A stretch of 64,000 bases of DNA. Source: Anaerolineales bacterium (lineage in GTDB: Bacteria > Chloroflexota > Anaerolineae > 4572-78 > J111). The DNA is taken from the NCBI GenBank assembly GCA_020634855.1, contig JACKAU010000019.1:94197-158196 (forward strand), read 5' to 3'. A program made the translations under genes and the position numbers. Shown here piece by piece: positions 21,801-30,875 of this stretch (its first letter is position 1; each line of letters opens with the position of its first letter). Under the pieces are notes generated by a model. It ran no database searches. It had not been told where the DNA came from and was given only the letters and a program-made list of their open reading frames with translations.

Positions 21801-22748
21801 ATGAAACAAAAATTCACTGCTTTATTTACGTACGACAATCTCTTTCTGTTCTTACGGAGTTACCTATTTCTGACCATCGGGACACTGTTGGTCGTGGCCA
21901 GCTTCGATATCTTTATGCGGCGGACAAACATCGCGCCCGGCGGGGTAATGGGGTTGGCGTTGATTGTCAACCACCTAACCGGCCTGGCGTTGGGCACGGC
22001 CACGCTGTTACTTCAGATACCGATGTTAATTTTGGGCTTCTATTTTCTGGGCCGCTTTCATTTTCTGGTGACCACCTGGTATGTTACCCTCCTCTACGGT
22101 TTTTGCCTGGATTATTTTACAGGCTGGTTGCCCCAGCAGGGATTGACGGACGATTTACTGCTCAATACGCTCTACGGCGGCGTATTGGGCGGCATTGGCC
22201 TGGGGTTAATCTTTTTGGGCCGAGGCGCATTTGCCGGTACCGGTATCATCAGCCGCATTATTCAATTAAAAACCGGGCTACCGATTACACAGCTCTATAT
22301 GATGGTCGATGGCGGCATCATTTTTATGCAGGGACTCTTTTTTGGCTGGGAAATCGCGCTGTACGCGCTGTTGATGCTGTTTATCTACGGTCTGGCCACC
22401 GACTATATGCTCGAAGGACCGAGTGTTATCCGCACTGTCTTCATTATAACCACGCACCCCGAGGAGATTTCGCGGGCCTTATTCGAACGACTGGGGGTGG
22501 GCATTACCGGTTGGGACTCGAAAGGGATGTACACCCATACAGAGAAAACGACGCTGTTCTGTACCGTTTACCGGCCCGACATCGCGCTGGTTAAAGTGGT
22601 GGTAGGCCAGGTCGATCCGGGGGCGTTTGTGGTCATAGGCCAGGGACATCAGGCCAGCGGCGGAGTCTTACGCCATAAAATCCAGCGAGGAGGTAAGCCA
22701 AAAGTCGAAACCCCGGAGACGCCCCAACTGGCGGTCAAAACCGGTTAA
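21801..22748 (+). CDS. YitT family membrane protein
   Basis: 315 residues from the ATG at 21801, preceded by AAGGAG. Five or six N-terminal helices with NIAPGGVMGLALIVNHLTG are typical of YitT (DUF161). A C-terminal cytosolic DUF2179-type domain includes VFIITTHPEEISRALFERLGVG and ends with VKVVVGQVDPGAFVVI. Family members are uncharacterised integral membrane proteins; transport is suspected but unproven. Confidence 0.85.
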   Translation: MKQKFTALFTYDNLFLFLRSYLFLTIGTLLVVASFDIFMRRTNIAPGGVMGLALIVNHLTGLALGTATLLLQIPMLILGFYFLGRFHFLVTTWYVTLLYGFCLDYFTGWLPQQGLTDDLLLNTLYGGVLGGIGLGLIFLGRGAFAGTGIISRIIQLKTGLPITQLYMMVDGGIIFMQGLFFGWEIALYALLMLFIYGLATDYMLEGPSVIRTVFIITTHPEEISRALFERLGVGITGWDSKGMYTHTEKTTLFCTVYRPDIALVKVVVGQVDPGAFVVIGQGHQASGGVLRHKIQRGGKPKVETPETPQLAVKTG

Positions 22749-22858
22749 CGGGGTTAAGGCGTGCGGCAGGGCCGATTGAGTTCATTCGCTCTGTTGGACG
22801 TTTAATTGTAAAATAACCACCGATTTAACCTTGTAATAACCGAATAGGGATAGAACCG

Positions 22859-23560
22859 ATGACAGAACATACCGGAGCCAGCTACCAGGGCAGCGCCGGC
22901 AGCAAGTATGCCCAAACTGCCGATACCCGGCCGGCCAACGCGTACTACGAACGGCCGGCCGTGCTCTCACTGCTGCCGGTGCTGGCTAACCAGGAAGTAT
23001 TAGACGCCGGCTGTGGCCCCGGCTGGTATACCGAGTACCTGCTCGACCAGGGCGCGACAGTGACCGCCTGTGATGTCAATGCTGAATTTGTGCGGGTCAC
23101 TCAAGCCCGTGTGGGTAGTCGGGCCACAGTATTGCAAGCCAATTTGGCTGAACCCTTGGACTTTGCCGCCGACGGCAGCTTCGATCTGGTGGTCGCCTCA
23201 CTGGTGCTACATTATCTCAAAGAGTGGCAGCCGACTTTGCGCGAGTTTTATCGGGTCTTGAAACCGCAGGGCCGGCTGGTCTTTTCCACGCATCATCCTT
23301 TTATGGATTGGAAACATTTCCAGACCGAAAGCTACTTCATCCCGGAGCTGATCCATGATGAGTGGGATATCGGGCCGGTGCAATTTTATCGACGCCCGTT
23401 GACCCAGATGAGCCGCGATTTGGAGGCCGCCGGCTTTGTCATCGAGCGCCTGCTAGAGCCGCAGCCAACGCCGGAGTATTGGCAAGTCAATCCAGAGCAA
23501 GCGGCGCTCTTCAACATTCATCCCTGGTTCTTAGTTATTCGCGCTAAAAAGGAAGGCTAA
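22859..23560 (+). CDS. Class I SAM-dependent methyltransferase
   Basis: 233 residues. Motif I is VLDAGCGPGWYTEYL, the acidic end of beta-2 is ACDVN, and motif post-II is FDLVVASLVLHYL (Methyltransf_11 type). No methyl acceptor can be deduced. The DinB-type gene follows within 4 bp, so they are probably co-transcribed. Confidence 0.85.
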   Translation: MTEHTGASYQGSAGSKYAQTADTRPANAYYERPAVLSLLPVLANQEVLDAGCGPGWYTEYLLDQGATVTACDVNAEFVRVTQARVGSRATVLQANLAEPLDFAADGSFDLVVASLVLHYLKEWQPTLREFYRVLKPQGRLVFSTHHPFMDWKHFQTESYFIPELIHDEWDIGPVQFYRRPLTQMSRDLEAAGFVIERLLEPQPTPEYWQVNPEQAALFNIHPWFLVIRAKKEG

Positions 23561-23563
23561 GTG

Positions 23564-24022
23564 ATGGACTCAATTAACATCCTCATTCAAGACAGACATC
23601 TCATTCAGCAAGCCGTGGCCGGCCTCTCTGCCCGGCAAATGCTGGCCATCCCGCCCGGTTTCGATAATAACATCGCCTGGAATTTGGGCCACATCGTGGT
23701 CGTTCAGCAGTTGTTACACTATCGACTGTGCGGTCTTGACATGGCCGTCAGCGACCAACAGATCGCGATGTTCAAGACCGGAACCTCGCCGGCCGATTGG
23801 CCGATAGAGCCGGATATCGCGTCGTTACCGGCGCTGCTGTCTGAACTACCGCAAAAATTGTTAGTCGATTATCAAACCGGTCGGTTTGGTGATTTTACCC
23901 CGTTTACCACCAGCACCGGCATTTATCTGGAAACGCTTGAGGAGGCTATCGCCTTCAACAATTTTCACGAGGGGCTGCACCTAGGTTTTATTCTGGCGCT
24001 GCGAAACATAGTCGTCCAGTAA
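23564..24022 (+). CDS. DinB-family protein
   Basis: 152 residues from the ATG at 23564 (AAGGAAGG precedes; a GTG lies at 23561). Four-helix DinB_2 fold with the metal-binding type His residues in NLGHIV and in HEGLHLG. Such proteins are metal-dependent, thiol-linked transferases or stress proteins. Specific role unknown. Confidence 0.75.
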   Translation: MDSINILIQDRHLIQQAVAGLSARQMLAIPPGFDNNIAWNLGHIVVVQQLLHYRLCGLDMAVSDQQIAMFKTGTSPADWPIEPDIASLPALLSELPQKLLVDYQTGRFGDFTPFTTSTGIYLETLEEAIAFNNFHEGLHLGFILALRNIVVQ

Positions 24023-24038
24023 CTGACAGGGGGTTATT

Positions 24039-24427
24039 TTGACTCATACCGTCGGAATCTATTTATTTGACCAGATAGAGGTATTGGACTTCGCCGGTCC
24101 TTTTGAGGTCTTTTCGACAGCCACACGCGTAAAATCGCGGTTGGAACCTCAGGCAGCCGCTGCCTTCAAGGTATACACCACCGGCCGGCCATTACCCATT
24201 GGGAAGATATCGACGATCTGCGCTCGATGTTTCCCGATATCGACCTCAAAAACGGCGTGCGCTGGATCGATACCGGCCCGGTCGTCACTTCCGCCGGTAT
24301 CTCGGCCGGAATTGATATGAGCCTTCATCTGGTCGCCCGGCTGGAGGGCGAAGCACTGGCCATAAAAACTGCACGACAGATGGAATTTGATTGGGCGCAT
24401 GCTCCGGATAAGAATATCTGGCTGTAA
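24039..24427 (+). pseudogene. DJ-1/PfpI-family protein with internal deletion and frameshift
   Basis: The TTG at 24039 opens a DJ-1/PfpI start, VGIYLFDQIEVLDFAGPFEV. After VYTTGRP the frame is wrong. One frame over, THWEDIDDLRSMFPDIDLKN and later VTSAGISAGIDMSLHLVARL are the family's C-terminal part, running to the stop at 24427. The middle of about 60-80 residues, which would carry the nucleophile Cys, is missing. The junction lies near 24181-24192, at GGCCGGCCA (24183-24191). Confidence 0.75.
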
Positions 24428-24429
24428 TC

Positions 24430-24696
24430 ATGGCGGCGACCTACATCATCAGCGACATTCACGGTCAGCTCGATTCGACGCGCGCGCTGCTGCGTCAGGC
24501 CGGTCTGATCACGGCTGACGACATTTGGGCCGGCCAACGACTGGTCCACGGCCACACGCCCATCAGCAAAATCACCGACCAACCACCGAAGACGGTTGAC
24601 GAACCGCTCCTCTATGCCGGAGGCCGGTGCGTTAATGTTGACGGCGGCATGTATTTAGGCGGGCCGGGCTGTCTCTACCGGCTGCCGAATGATTAA
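24430..24696 (+). pseudogene. Metallophosphatase with internal in-frame deletion
   Basis: The 88-residue frame begins like a calcineurin-type phosphatase (YIISDIHGQLDSTRALLRQA) and ends like one (LVHGHTPISK, VNVDGGMYLGG). The middle that supplies the GDxVDRG and GNHE metal motifs is absent. Residues jump from IWAGQ to RLVHGH at GGCCGGCCA (24528-24536). The frame is intact and could be translated, but two of the usual metal-ligand motifs are gone, so no activity is expected. It begins 2 bp after the preceding broken gene. Confidence 0.7.
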
Positions 24697-24714
24697 AACG
24701 ATGAGGAGTGAATG

Positions 24715-25830
24715 ATGTCAAGAAATTTTTGGCCCGTCCATGATCGCCACGATTGGAAATCGGTTCAAATGTCTCTGTTGGCGTTCCTAATCCTGGTTCT
24801 ATGCGCCTGCCGTCCGGCCGCCACGCCAACCGCTGAAAGCAGCGCCTCGGCCCTGCCGGCGATCGAGGCGCTGCCGGAGGGTTGGACTAAGATCGAACCG
24901 GGTGGTGAAACGCGCTGCGCCCACGATACGCCCTACGCTTATTGGGTACGTCCTGGCTCCACCAATAACCTATTCGTCTATTTCCAAGGCGGCGGCGGCT
25001 GCTCCGATGCCGAAACGTGCCGCCAGTCGGAAAATTACAAAGGCGAGGTCACGGATAACGACAACCCCGATTTTACCATCGGCGGCATCTTTGATCTCAA
25101 CAACCCCGCCAACCCCTTCAACGATTACACCATGCTCTTTGTCCCCTACTGCACCGGCGACGTCCACGCCGGCAATCGAGTGGTCACCTACACGCCCGAC
25201 TCCGGGGAACCGTTCGATATCTACCATCGTGGCTTTGTCAACGCCAGCGCGGCGTTTGAATGGGTCTACGCCAATTTCGAGCAGCCCGACTCGATTTTTA
25301 TGAGCGGTTGCAGCGCGGGCGCGCTCGGTTCGATGCTGTATACCCCGCACGTAATCCGCCATTATCCGGAAACGGCCGTCACGCAGCTAGGCGACTCCGG
25401 CGGCGGGCTGGTGCTGCACATCGAATGGGATATTGCCGACGATTACGACGCCGGCCAATATTTTCCCGACTGGATTCCGGGGATGCAGGAGGAGATCGCC
25501 AAAACGTTTACCGTCGCCAAATACTACAACGCCCTGGCCAAATATTATCCCGACTACACCTTTGCCCAATACAACTCCGCCGCCGACAAAATCCAGACGC
25601 GCTATTATGTCGCCGATGGCGGCTCGGCGGACGATTATCCGGCCACGCTGCAAGCCTCGCTGGACGCGGTCGCCGAACATGCCGATAACTTTCGCTTCTA
25701 CACCGCCCAGGGCGATCACCATTGTGTATTGAAAACGACCAAATTTTACACCGAAGAAAATAACGGCATCAGAGTCCGTGACTGGGTCGCGGATTTAGCC
25801 AACCAAATCAACGTGGAGAATGTGCAATGA
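24715..25830 (+). CDS. Pectin acetylesterase/Notum-like secreted lipoprotein
   Basis: 371 residues from the ATG at 24715 (GAGGAG 6 nt upstream). Long basic N-region, hydrophobic core, probable lipobox L-C-A-C with Cys32. The hydrolase part has the oxyanion region FQGGGGCSDAETC, nucleophile Ser200 in GCSAGALG, and the C-terminal GDHHCVL with the catalytic-type His. This is the order of the pectin acetylesterase (PF03283) family. It probably removes acyl groups from an extracellular polymer. It overlaps the next gene by 4 bp. Confidence 0.85.
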   Translation: MSRNFWPVHDRHDWKSVQMSLLAFLILVLCACRPAATPTAESSASALPAIEALPEGWTKIEPGGETRCAHDTPYAYWVRPGSTNNLFVYFQGGGGCSDAETCRQSENYKGEVTDNDNPDFTIGGIFDLNNPANPFNDYTMLFVPYCTGDVHAGNRVVTYTPDSGEPFDIYHRGFVNASAAFEWVYANFEQPDSIFMSGCSAGALGSMLYTPHVIRHYPETAVTQLGDSGGGLVLHIEWDIADDYDAGQYFPDWIPGMQEEIAKTFTVAKYYNALAKYYPDYTFAQYNSAADKIQTRYYVADGGSADDYPATLQASLDAVAEHADNFRFYTAQGDHHCVLKTTKFYTEENNGIRVRDWVADLANQINVENVQ

Positions 25831-26192
25831 GTTACGAAGCTATCAATATCCAACAGAAGCTGGGCCAATTTTCAGAGCAGTGGTCACCCAAAATCGTGGC
25901 CCAACTGAACGACTACCATTTCAAGCTGGCCAAGATTCAGGGCGATTTCGTGTGGCACGATCACCCGGAAACCGATGAGGTCTTCATTGTGATTGACGGC
26001 GAAATGTCAATCGATTTCCGAGACGGCCGCGTCGATTTAAAAGCGGGGGAAATGGTTGTGGTTCCCAAAGGCGTTGAGCACAAGCCCTATGCCGCCCAGG
26101 AGTGCCACATTATGCTGGTCGAACCGGCCGGGACGGTCAACACGGGCAACGCCGGCGGCAACCTGACGGCGGCCAACGACGCGTGGGTGTGA
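25827..26192 (+). CDS. Single-domain cupin
   Basis: 121 residues. Cupin motif 1 is WHDHPETDEVFIVIDGEMSI and motif 2 is PKGVEHKPYA, giving a metal site of two to three His and a Glu. Small stand-alone cupins are often isomerases or sensors. The start overlaps the stop of the esterase gene (ATGA), so the two are coupled. Confidence 0.85.
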   Translation: MSYEAINIQQKLGQFSEQWSPKIVAQLNDYHFKLAKIQGDFVWHDHPETDEVFIVIDGEMSIDFRDGRVDLKAGEMVVVPKGVEHKPYAAQECHIMLVEPAGTVNTGNAGGNLTAANDAWV

Positions 26193-26316
26193 GGGATTTG
26201 GTAGAGTTATGGAGTTTATAGAGTTTATGGAGTTTATGGGGTTTGTCGCGGCTATTGAACATGAACAAATTATCGGAGATTGATATTTAACCCAAGTTGC
26301 CATCTGCCCGCGAACA

Positions 26317-27179
26317 AGACCTGACAGGTTTTCAAACGAGCCTTAATGCGGCTAAATTGCTCGAATTGGCGACCCAGGTGAAGTTCATTCTTATCCTGCG
26401 CTGATTATACTGAACGGATTGATAACTCAAAGGCAGTCCAGACCCATTTGTCAGTCTGAGGGATGTGGGTCTTCAGTTCAGCCTACAAGCTTGTCACTTC
26501 AGACGGTGGCAACTCGGCGGTAATGTCCAGTACACCCCCGTTGTGATTTTGAAAGGTCAGGTTGAACGTTATCGACGGCAATGCCTGAACTGCCGGCGGC
26601 CATCGGGTGGTAAATGCGCGCTTTCCGAAGGGCGTCAGAACCAGGTTCGTCTGGCCGGATAATGATGAGTTAGGTTGTTGAAATCGCACGTGAATGTAAG
26701 CTTCCCACGAACCGTCATGGAAACGGCTCGGAGCGTTGGTTGTTAACTACGACCACATCAATCGTCGCCCTGTGCATGCTAAGTGTGGCTTTATTCTCGG
26801 CGCCCTGCGGTCAGCAATATAGCGTTTATTTTGTTACGTCAAAATTTATCTTTGTGCTCAGAAACCTGAGTTGCACTCCAGTTTCTGACTACCATTTAAT
26901 GATGTTACTGATTTTTTTGTATGTACGCACCTTAGCCTCAGTGAATTTTCGAACGATCCCAACCTGGTCGCCAGACTCGTAAATCCTGAAGGTTGGCGCG
27001 GCGATAAATCCGGGAACGATGATTTTGTTACAGAGTCCCGCCGCAGGAAAGATGATTTTGTTAAACGTCAAAAGTTTGTTCAAGCGTCCGCGAAATGATG
27101 TTTTTGGAAATCGAGTCCACCCCGCCGCCGGAAATGACTGATTTTTCCCTGAACGGTAATCCCAAAACCTGTCAGGTCT
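26317..27179. repeat. Distant inverted pair of the AGACCT/AGGTTT family
   Basis: AGACCTGACAGGTTTT (26317-26332) and its exact reverse complement (27164-27179) bracket about 830 bp. Similar arms elsewhere lie 1 to about 206 bp apart. The pair could be two independent half copies or the ends of an element. Confidence 0.6.
26483..26689 (-). CDS. Possible fragment of an unknown beta-rich protein
   Basis: The frame ends with ALPSITFNLTFQNHNGGVLD and TAELPPSEVTSL, which reads like real protein. It stays open upstream to about 26755 (SRFHDGSWEAYIHVRFQQ) but lacks a start with a ribosome site. It may be the tail of a decayed gene. No family is recognised. Confidence 0.3.
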   Translation of the reverse strand: MRFQQPNSSLSGQTNLVLTPFGKRAFTTRWPPAVQALPSITFNLTFQNHNGGVLDITAELPPSEVTSL

Positions 27180-27291
27180 GGCAGGGTAGCAACTTGTCAC
27201 CTTTAGAACTGCGTAAATCCTGAAAAAAAGAGGGTTGCGAAATCGGGAACTGCTTTCGGCGATAAAAAGACGAGTCCGGCCGGCCGGGAAC

Positions 27292-27417
27292 GATGATTTT
27301 GTTGCAGGAAATCGAGTCCCCGCCGCCGGAAATGATGATTTTGTTGCAGGAAATCGAGTCCCCGCCGCCGGAAATGATAATTTTATTGCAGGAAATCGAG
27401 TCCGCCAGCCGGGAATA
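27292..27417. repeat. 42-bp minisatellite, three near-identical units plus degenerate flanks
   Basis: Units at 27292-27333, 27334-27375 and 27376-27417 each begin GATGATTTTGTTGCAGGAAA (the third is variant) and end in a CCGCCGCCGG-type stretch. Degenerate copies continue to about 27490 and appear upstream at 26995-27145, with shared words such as GGAAATCGAGTCC. There are no unique spacers, so it is not a CRISPR. Confidence 0.85.
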
Positions 27418-27497
27418 ACATTTTTACGCCAAAAAGACGAGTTTTCGCCGCCGGAAGGATGTTTTGGCGGTAAAAAAGCGAACGTGCGCCGGAGCCG

Positions 27498-29768
27498 TCA
27501 CGATCCGAATTCGGTTGGCCTTAAGTCGTAGAGACCGGTCATCCCATCGACCGGGACAGCGTTTTCCCTGACCCAATTGGTAATATCCTGGTTGGCATTA
27601 AACATGCCGCCGCCGCCTCGATTGCTGCGGCCAGCCCCATTTGGATCGGCCGAAAGTCCATTCCTACCGGATTGGGCTTGAGCCAAGTCTGGATTGCCGC
27701 CAGCAGCAGGCGACACACCCGGAACCGCGCCAGCAGCGGGCGGCGCGCCTGGAGCACCACTAGCACCCGTCGGGGCAAATCCATTACCCGGCCCGCCGCC
27801 GGGCATACCGCCTGGACCGCCCCGGCCATTATCTAACAGGAAGAAACGCAGTTCGCCGGAAGCCACCTTCTCTTTAAACTGTGCCAGGGTTAAAGTTTCA
27901 TCGCCCCCTGAAAAACCGCCCAAGGTCATCACATTACCGATATCTTCATTGAGAATAAATCGGGTCGCCTGGTTCTGCGAACTGACGGCCACGAAATATT
28001 TTTCGCCGTCGTAGTTTTGCTTTAGGTAGGTCAAAACCTGGGCGTCGATATTTTGGGGGCCGAACATGCCGCCGCCAGGAGGGGGCGCTCCGCCGCCGGC
28101 CGGCGGGATGCCGGCCGGCATGTTCGGATCGCTGTTCGTCGGCGGTTGTCCGCTACGATTGTTACCCTGAGCCAAGCCATCGGCGGCCGGCGGTTGTACA
28201 GATCCATTGGTCCCTTGGGCAAAACCAGGGGCGGCAGGTGGCTGTCCTCCATCACGGGGCGGTGGTCCGCCGGGGTTACCTCCCCAGGCAAAGCCGCCGG
28301 GTCCACCGGGTGGCCCACCTCGCCCGCCAGGGCCGCCCGGTCCCGGTCCTCGTACTTGCGGGCCGCCGATAAAAATCGGCGAGGCGGTGTTGCCGTACAA
28401 TGTGGTGTACCCGCTCCAAACCAGCGGCGTCGCCATTAGGCTGACCAAGGCAGCCACACCACCGGCCAGAACCAGTTTCTTGTTGGGTTGATAGAAAATG
28501 GCGACAAGGGCAACAACGGCCAAGACGACAATTATCGGCGCAAGCCAAACGGCATAACCGGCTTGCAAAATAAGATAGACTTGGACCGGCACGGACGCCA
28601 GCAGGATCAAGGGGAGCAGTCGATTTGAAGCGCCTTTATCCCTAATTTCGTAGGCCAAACCACCCATAAGGAACGCGATAGGTACGGCAAATATGTTCAA
28701 ATAATACGAATGGAAGAAAGAGGCGAAGCTAAAGAAGAGGTAGCCGGTAATGAAAAACCCGATATTTAGCGTGTTGAGAAAGTCAAGGCGGGAAACCGGG
28801 ACATCTTGGCCGATCATCTTTCGGAAAAGTTTTTTAAAGTTACGCACGGCATAGTAACCGCTAAATAGAATGGCCGAGACCAGCAGCCAGCCGGTTTGGG
28901 TGGCCATCTCGCCCACAAATAACCGTTGCGGCCCTTTCCCGCCGACGTTGAAGCCATTGCGGCCGCCCACCCCGTCTTCCCCCAACAGCCTTTGAGCGCC
29001 GTTATACCCTAAAGCCAGATTCCAGGCCGAGTCGTTATCACTACCGCCCATGTAGGGTCTCATATCCGCCGGCGTCAGATCGACAATGGTGATCCAACTA
29101 AAGGAAATGAAGGCGGTGACCAGCAGATAGATCAGCCCGATTTTGAACTTATTGAACAGTTTCCCCTCGGCGAAGATAACCATAGCCCCCACCAGAGCCG
29201 GCAAGACCAAAAACGCCTGCATCATTTTGGTGTTGAAACCCAGACCGATCATGGCCGCCGAGAGCAGCAAGAACAGCATCTTCTTTTGCTTAAAATAGTC
29301 GACAGCGAAAAGAATCGCCAACAGGACGAAGACCAACAGCAGGGCATCGGGGGTATTGTTTCGATAAACCGCCACATTGACCGGCGACAAGGTAATGACC
29401 AACCCGGCCACAAAAGCCGGCAACTTACCGGCAACTTTGTTGACGATGATATACGTCAGGATCGTGACCGCTATGCCGGCCAAAGCGTGCGGCAATAGGA
29501 TGATAAAGCCGCTAAAGCCAAATATTTTGGCAAAGATCGTATCGAGCCACAGTGACAACGGCGCTTTATCAACGCTAATAAAGCCAACGGAATCAAAGCT
29601 GACAAAGAAAAAATTAGACAAACTTTGGGTCATGCTCTTAATCGCGGCGGCGTAGTAGCCGTTGCCATACCCTAAACGCCATAGGTTGTAGATATTGAGA
29701 AATCCGGCCAGAAGCACTAAAAAGCAGAGGTCCAGGTTATTTTTGATTTTATTGATCGTATTGTTCAT
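27498..29768 (-). CDS. PMT/ArnT-type mannosyltransferase with Gly/Pro-rich outer domain
   Basis: 756 residues from the ATG at 29768; a GTG at 29801 would add 11. N-terminal GT-C architecture: YYAAAIKSMTQS acceptor loop with DKAPLSLW, and about a dozen helices to residue 470. A long Gly/Pro/Asn-rich stretch (GPGPGGPGGRGGPPGG and similar) follows, then a small folded part (DAQVLTYLKQNYDGEKYFVA, LGGFSGGDETLTL), a second Gly-rich run and a final ITNWVRENAVPV segment. This layout is that of the YkcB/YycA-like group, which glycosylates surface polymers from polyprenyl-phosphate sugar. Minisatellite DNA lies just beyond the stop. Confidence 0.85.
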   Translation of the reverse strand: MNNTINKIKNNLDLCFLVLLAGFLNIYNLWRLGYGNGYYAAAIKSMTQSLSNFFFVSFDSVGFISVDKAPLSLWLDTIFAKIFGFSGFIILLPHALAGIAVTILTYIIVNKVAGKLPAFVAGLVITLSPVNVAVYRNNTPDALLLVFVLLAILFAVDYFKQKKMLFLLLSAAMIGLGFNTKMMQAFLVLPALVGAMVIFAEGKLFNKFKIGLIYLLVTAFISFSWITIVDLTPADMRPYMGGSDNDSAWNLALGYNGAQRLLGEDGVGGRNGFNVGGKGPQRLFVGEMATQTGWLLVSAILFSGYYAVRNFKKLFRKMIGQDVPVSRLDFLNTLNIGFFITGYLFFSFASFFHSYYLNIFAVPIAFLMGGLAYEIRDKGASNRLLPLILLASVPVQVYLILQAGYAVWLAPIIVVLAVVALVAIFYQPNKKLVLAGGVAALVSLMATPLVWSGYTTLYGNTASPIFIGGPQVRGPGPGGPGGRGGPPGGPGGFAWGGNPGGPPPRDGGQPPAAPGFAQGTNGSVQPPAADGLAQGNNRSGQPPTNSDPNMPAGIPPAGGGAPPPGGGMFGPQNIDAQVLTYLKQNYDGEKYFVAVSSQNQATRFILNEDIGNVMTLGGFSGGDETLTLAQFKEKVASGELRFFLLDNGRGGPGGMPGGGPGNGFAPTGASGAPGAPPAAGAVPGVSPAAGGNPDLAQAQSGRNGLSADPNGAGRSNRGGGGMFNANQDITNWVRENAVPVDGMTGLYDLRPTEFGS

Positions 29769-29821
29769 CGCAGCAACTTTCCAGAGGAGGTAACCGTTCA
29801 CAATTGGATTTGATTAGGGAG

Positions 29822-29865
29822 CATGTTTTTGTAGGACAAACTTAAGTTTGTCCTACAAAAACATG
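29822..29865. repeat. Perfect 44-bp palindrome
   Basis: Two 22-bp halves meet at CTTAAG without a loop; the core is GTAGGACAAACTTAAG. It is the longest perfect palindrome noticed in the window and shares its GTAGGACAA core with 3751-3777. It sits between the mannosyltransferase start and the S4 gene stop. Confidence 0.85.
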
Positions 29866-29963
29866 AGCTATTGAAAAGACCTATTTCACAAAAAGTATAG
29901 TGAGAAATTGTTCAGAAGTTGTTAAGAGCGGATAAGTATTTGATTAATTTTTGCTACGGGGAG

Positions 29964-30170
29964 CTACTCAAACTCGACCACGAGGGTTTGGCCGTCGAAC
30001 GTGACCTGATCGCCGGCGTGCAGCTTCTTCTTGCGCCGGGTCTCGACGATGCCGTTGACCAACACTTCACCGTCCTGAATGACCAGCTTGGCTTGGCCGC
30101 CAGTGCCAACCATACCGGTGATTTTCATGAATTGATCGAGTTGAATCGTGGGTTCTTCTTGGGGGGGCAT
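29964..30170 (-). CDS. S4-domain RNA-binding protein (YbcJ/YaaA-like)
   Basis: 68 residues, essentially one S4 domain: QLDQFMKITGMVGTGGQAKL, VLVNGIVETRRKKKLHAGD and a final strand. Small S4 proteins bind structured RNA, often ribosomal. GGAG precedes the ATG at 30170, and the class II aldolase gene ends 13 bp upstream on the same strand. Confidence 0.85.
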   Translation of the reverse strand: MPPQEEPTIQLDQFMKITGMVGTGGQAKLVIQDGEVLVNGIVETRRKKKLHAGDQVTFDGQTLVVEFE

Positions 30171-30183
30171 ATCGGCTCCGTGT

Positions 30184-30813
30184 CTACGTGTCCAATTGAA
30201 AGGCGCGACTGAGATAAGTCAACATCACTCCACCCGCCTCATCGGCGGTGCGGCCGAAGGCGATGATGCCGTCTTCGTGACCGCCCATCGCAAAGATGCC
30301 CAGAGCGGCGACTTCGGTGTCTCGAAACAGCCGCTCGACCTCTACTGCCAATTCCGGGCTGCCATACGGGACGTCGGCGGCGGTCAAAGGCAGGCCCAAC
30401 GCCTCGGCGTGCCGCCAGATATGGGGCGAATGAGCGTGTATGACCCACTGCACCCCGGCATCGAGCGCGTAAACCGTCCCGTGGGTCAACGACTCGGACG
30501 AGGGACGGATCGGCCCTTCGCCGATCAGTCGATTTTGAGCCGGATCGCAGGCCACAACCGTGGCGTAGTGCGCGGCGGTCAGTTCCGGCAGATGGCCCGT
30601 TTGCGTGCCGCTAATCACAAAACACGGCCCATCGATCCGCCGACTGATATTGCCAAAACCATAGCCGCCGTAGCGATCCGGATGCTGCCCGATGAGTTGC
30701 AGCAGGTACATTATTTTACGCCAGGCGTTGATTTCGCGCACCTGTTCGTGCGGTAACGGCGGCGTAGGGGTGTAATCGAGTTGGTATTTGATAACGCCTT
30801 CGGTGGTGGTCAT
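30184..30813 (-). CDS. Class II aldolase/adducin-family protein
   Basis: 209 residues. GNISRRIDG and SGTQTG make the phosphate-binding region, and HAHSPHIW holds metal-ligand histidines; a further His (MGGHEDG) fits the third ligand. Related enzymes are fuculose- or ribulose-phosphate aldolases and methylthioribulose dehydratase. The substrate cannot be assigned. Probable operon with the S4 gene. Confidence 0.8.
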   Translation of the reverse strand: MTTTEGVIKYQLDYTPTPPLPHEQVREINAWRKIMYLLQLIGQHPDRYGGYGFGNISRRIDGPCFVISGTQTGHLPELTAAHYATVVACDPAQNRLIGEGPIRPSSESLTHGTVYALDAGVQWVIHAHSPHIWRHAEALGLPLTAADVPYGSPELAVEVERLFRDTEVAALGIFAMGGHEDGIIAFGRTADEAGGVMLTYLSRAFQLDT

Positions 30814-30833
30814 AAATCGCTCTTTTTGAATTT

Positions 30834-30865
30834 GGAGCGTAACAAAGCAAGCTTTGTTACGCTCC
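30834..30865. terminator. Hairpin downstream of oleD
   Basis: GGAGCGTAACAAAGC (30834-30848) pairs exactly with GCTTTGTTACGCTCC (30851-30865) over two bases. It lies 11 bp past the oleD stop and ahead of the aldolase gene. Confidence 0.7.
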
Positions 30866-30875
30866 AGTATTCAGG

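Larger units (their letters stand above)
26193..27497. other. 1.3-kb repeat-rich region without a clear gene
   Basis: It contains a TGGAGTTTATAGAG array (about 26200-26240), a pair of inverted 16-bp arms (26317-26332 and 27164-27179), a possible gene remnant on the minus strand (26483-26689), and 42-bp minisatellite units from about 26990 to 27490. A + strand frame over 27235-27531 only translates the minisatellite. The right end abuts the stop of the mannosyltransferase gene. Confidence 0.6.

Noticed and set aside
26990..27490. CRISPR-like array
   Set aside because: Repeats are directly adjacent with no unique spacers and no cas genes are present.
27235..27531. Open frame with repeated 14-residue units on the + strand
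   Set aside because: It is a translation of the 42-bp minisatellite; no ribosome site, and it runs into the opposite-strand mannosyltransferase gene.
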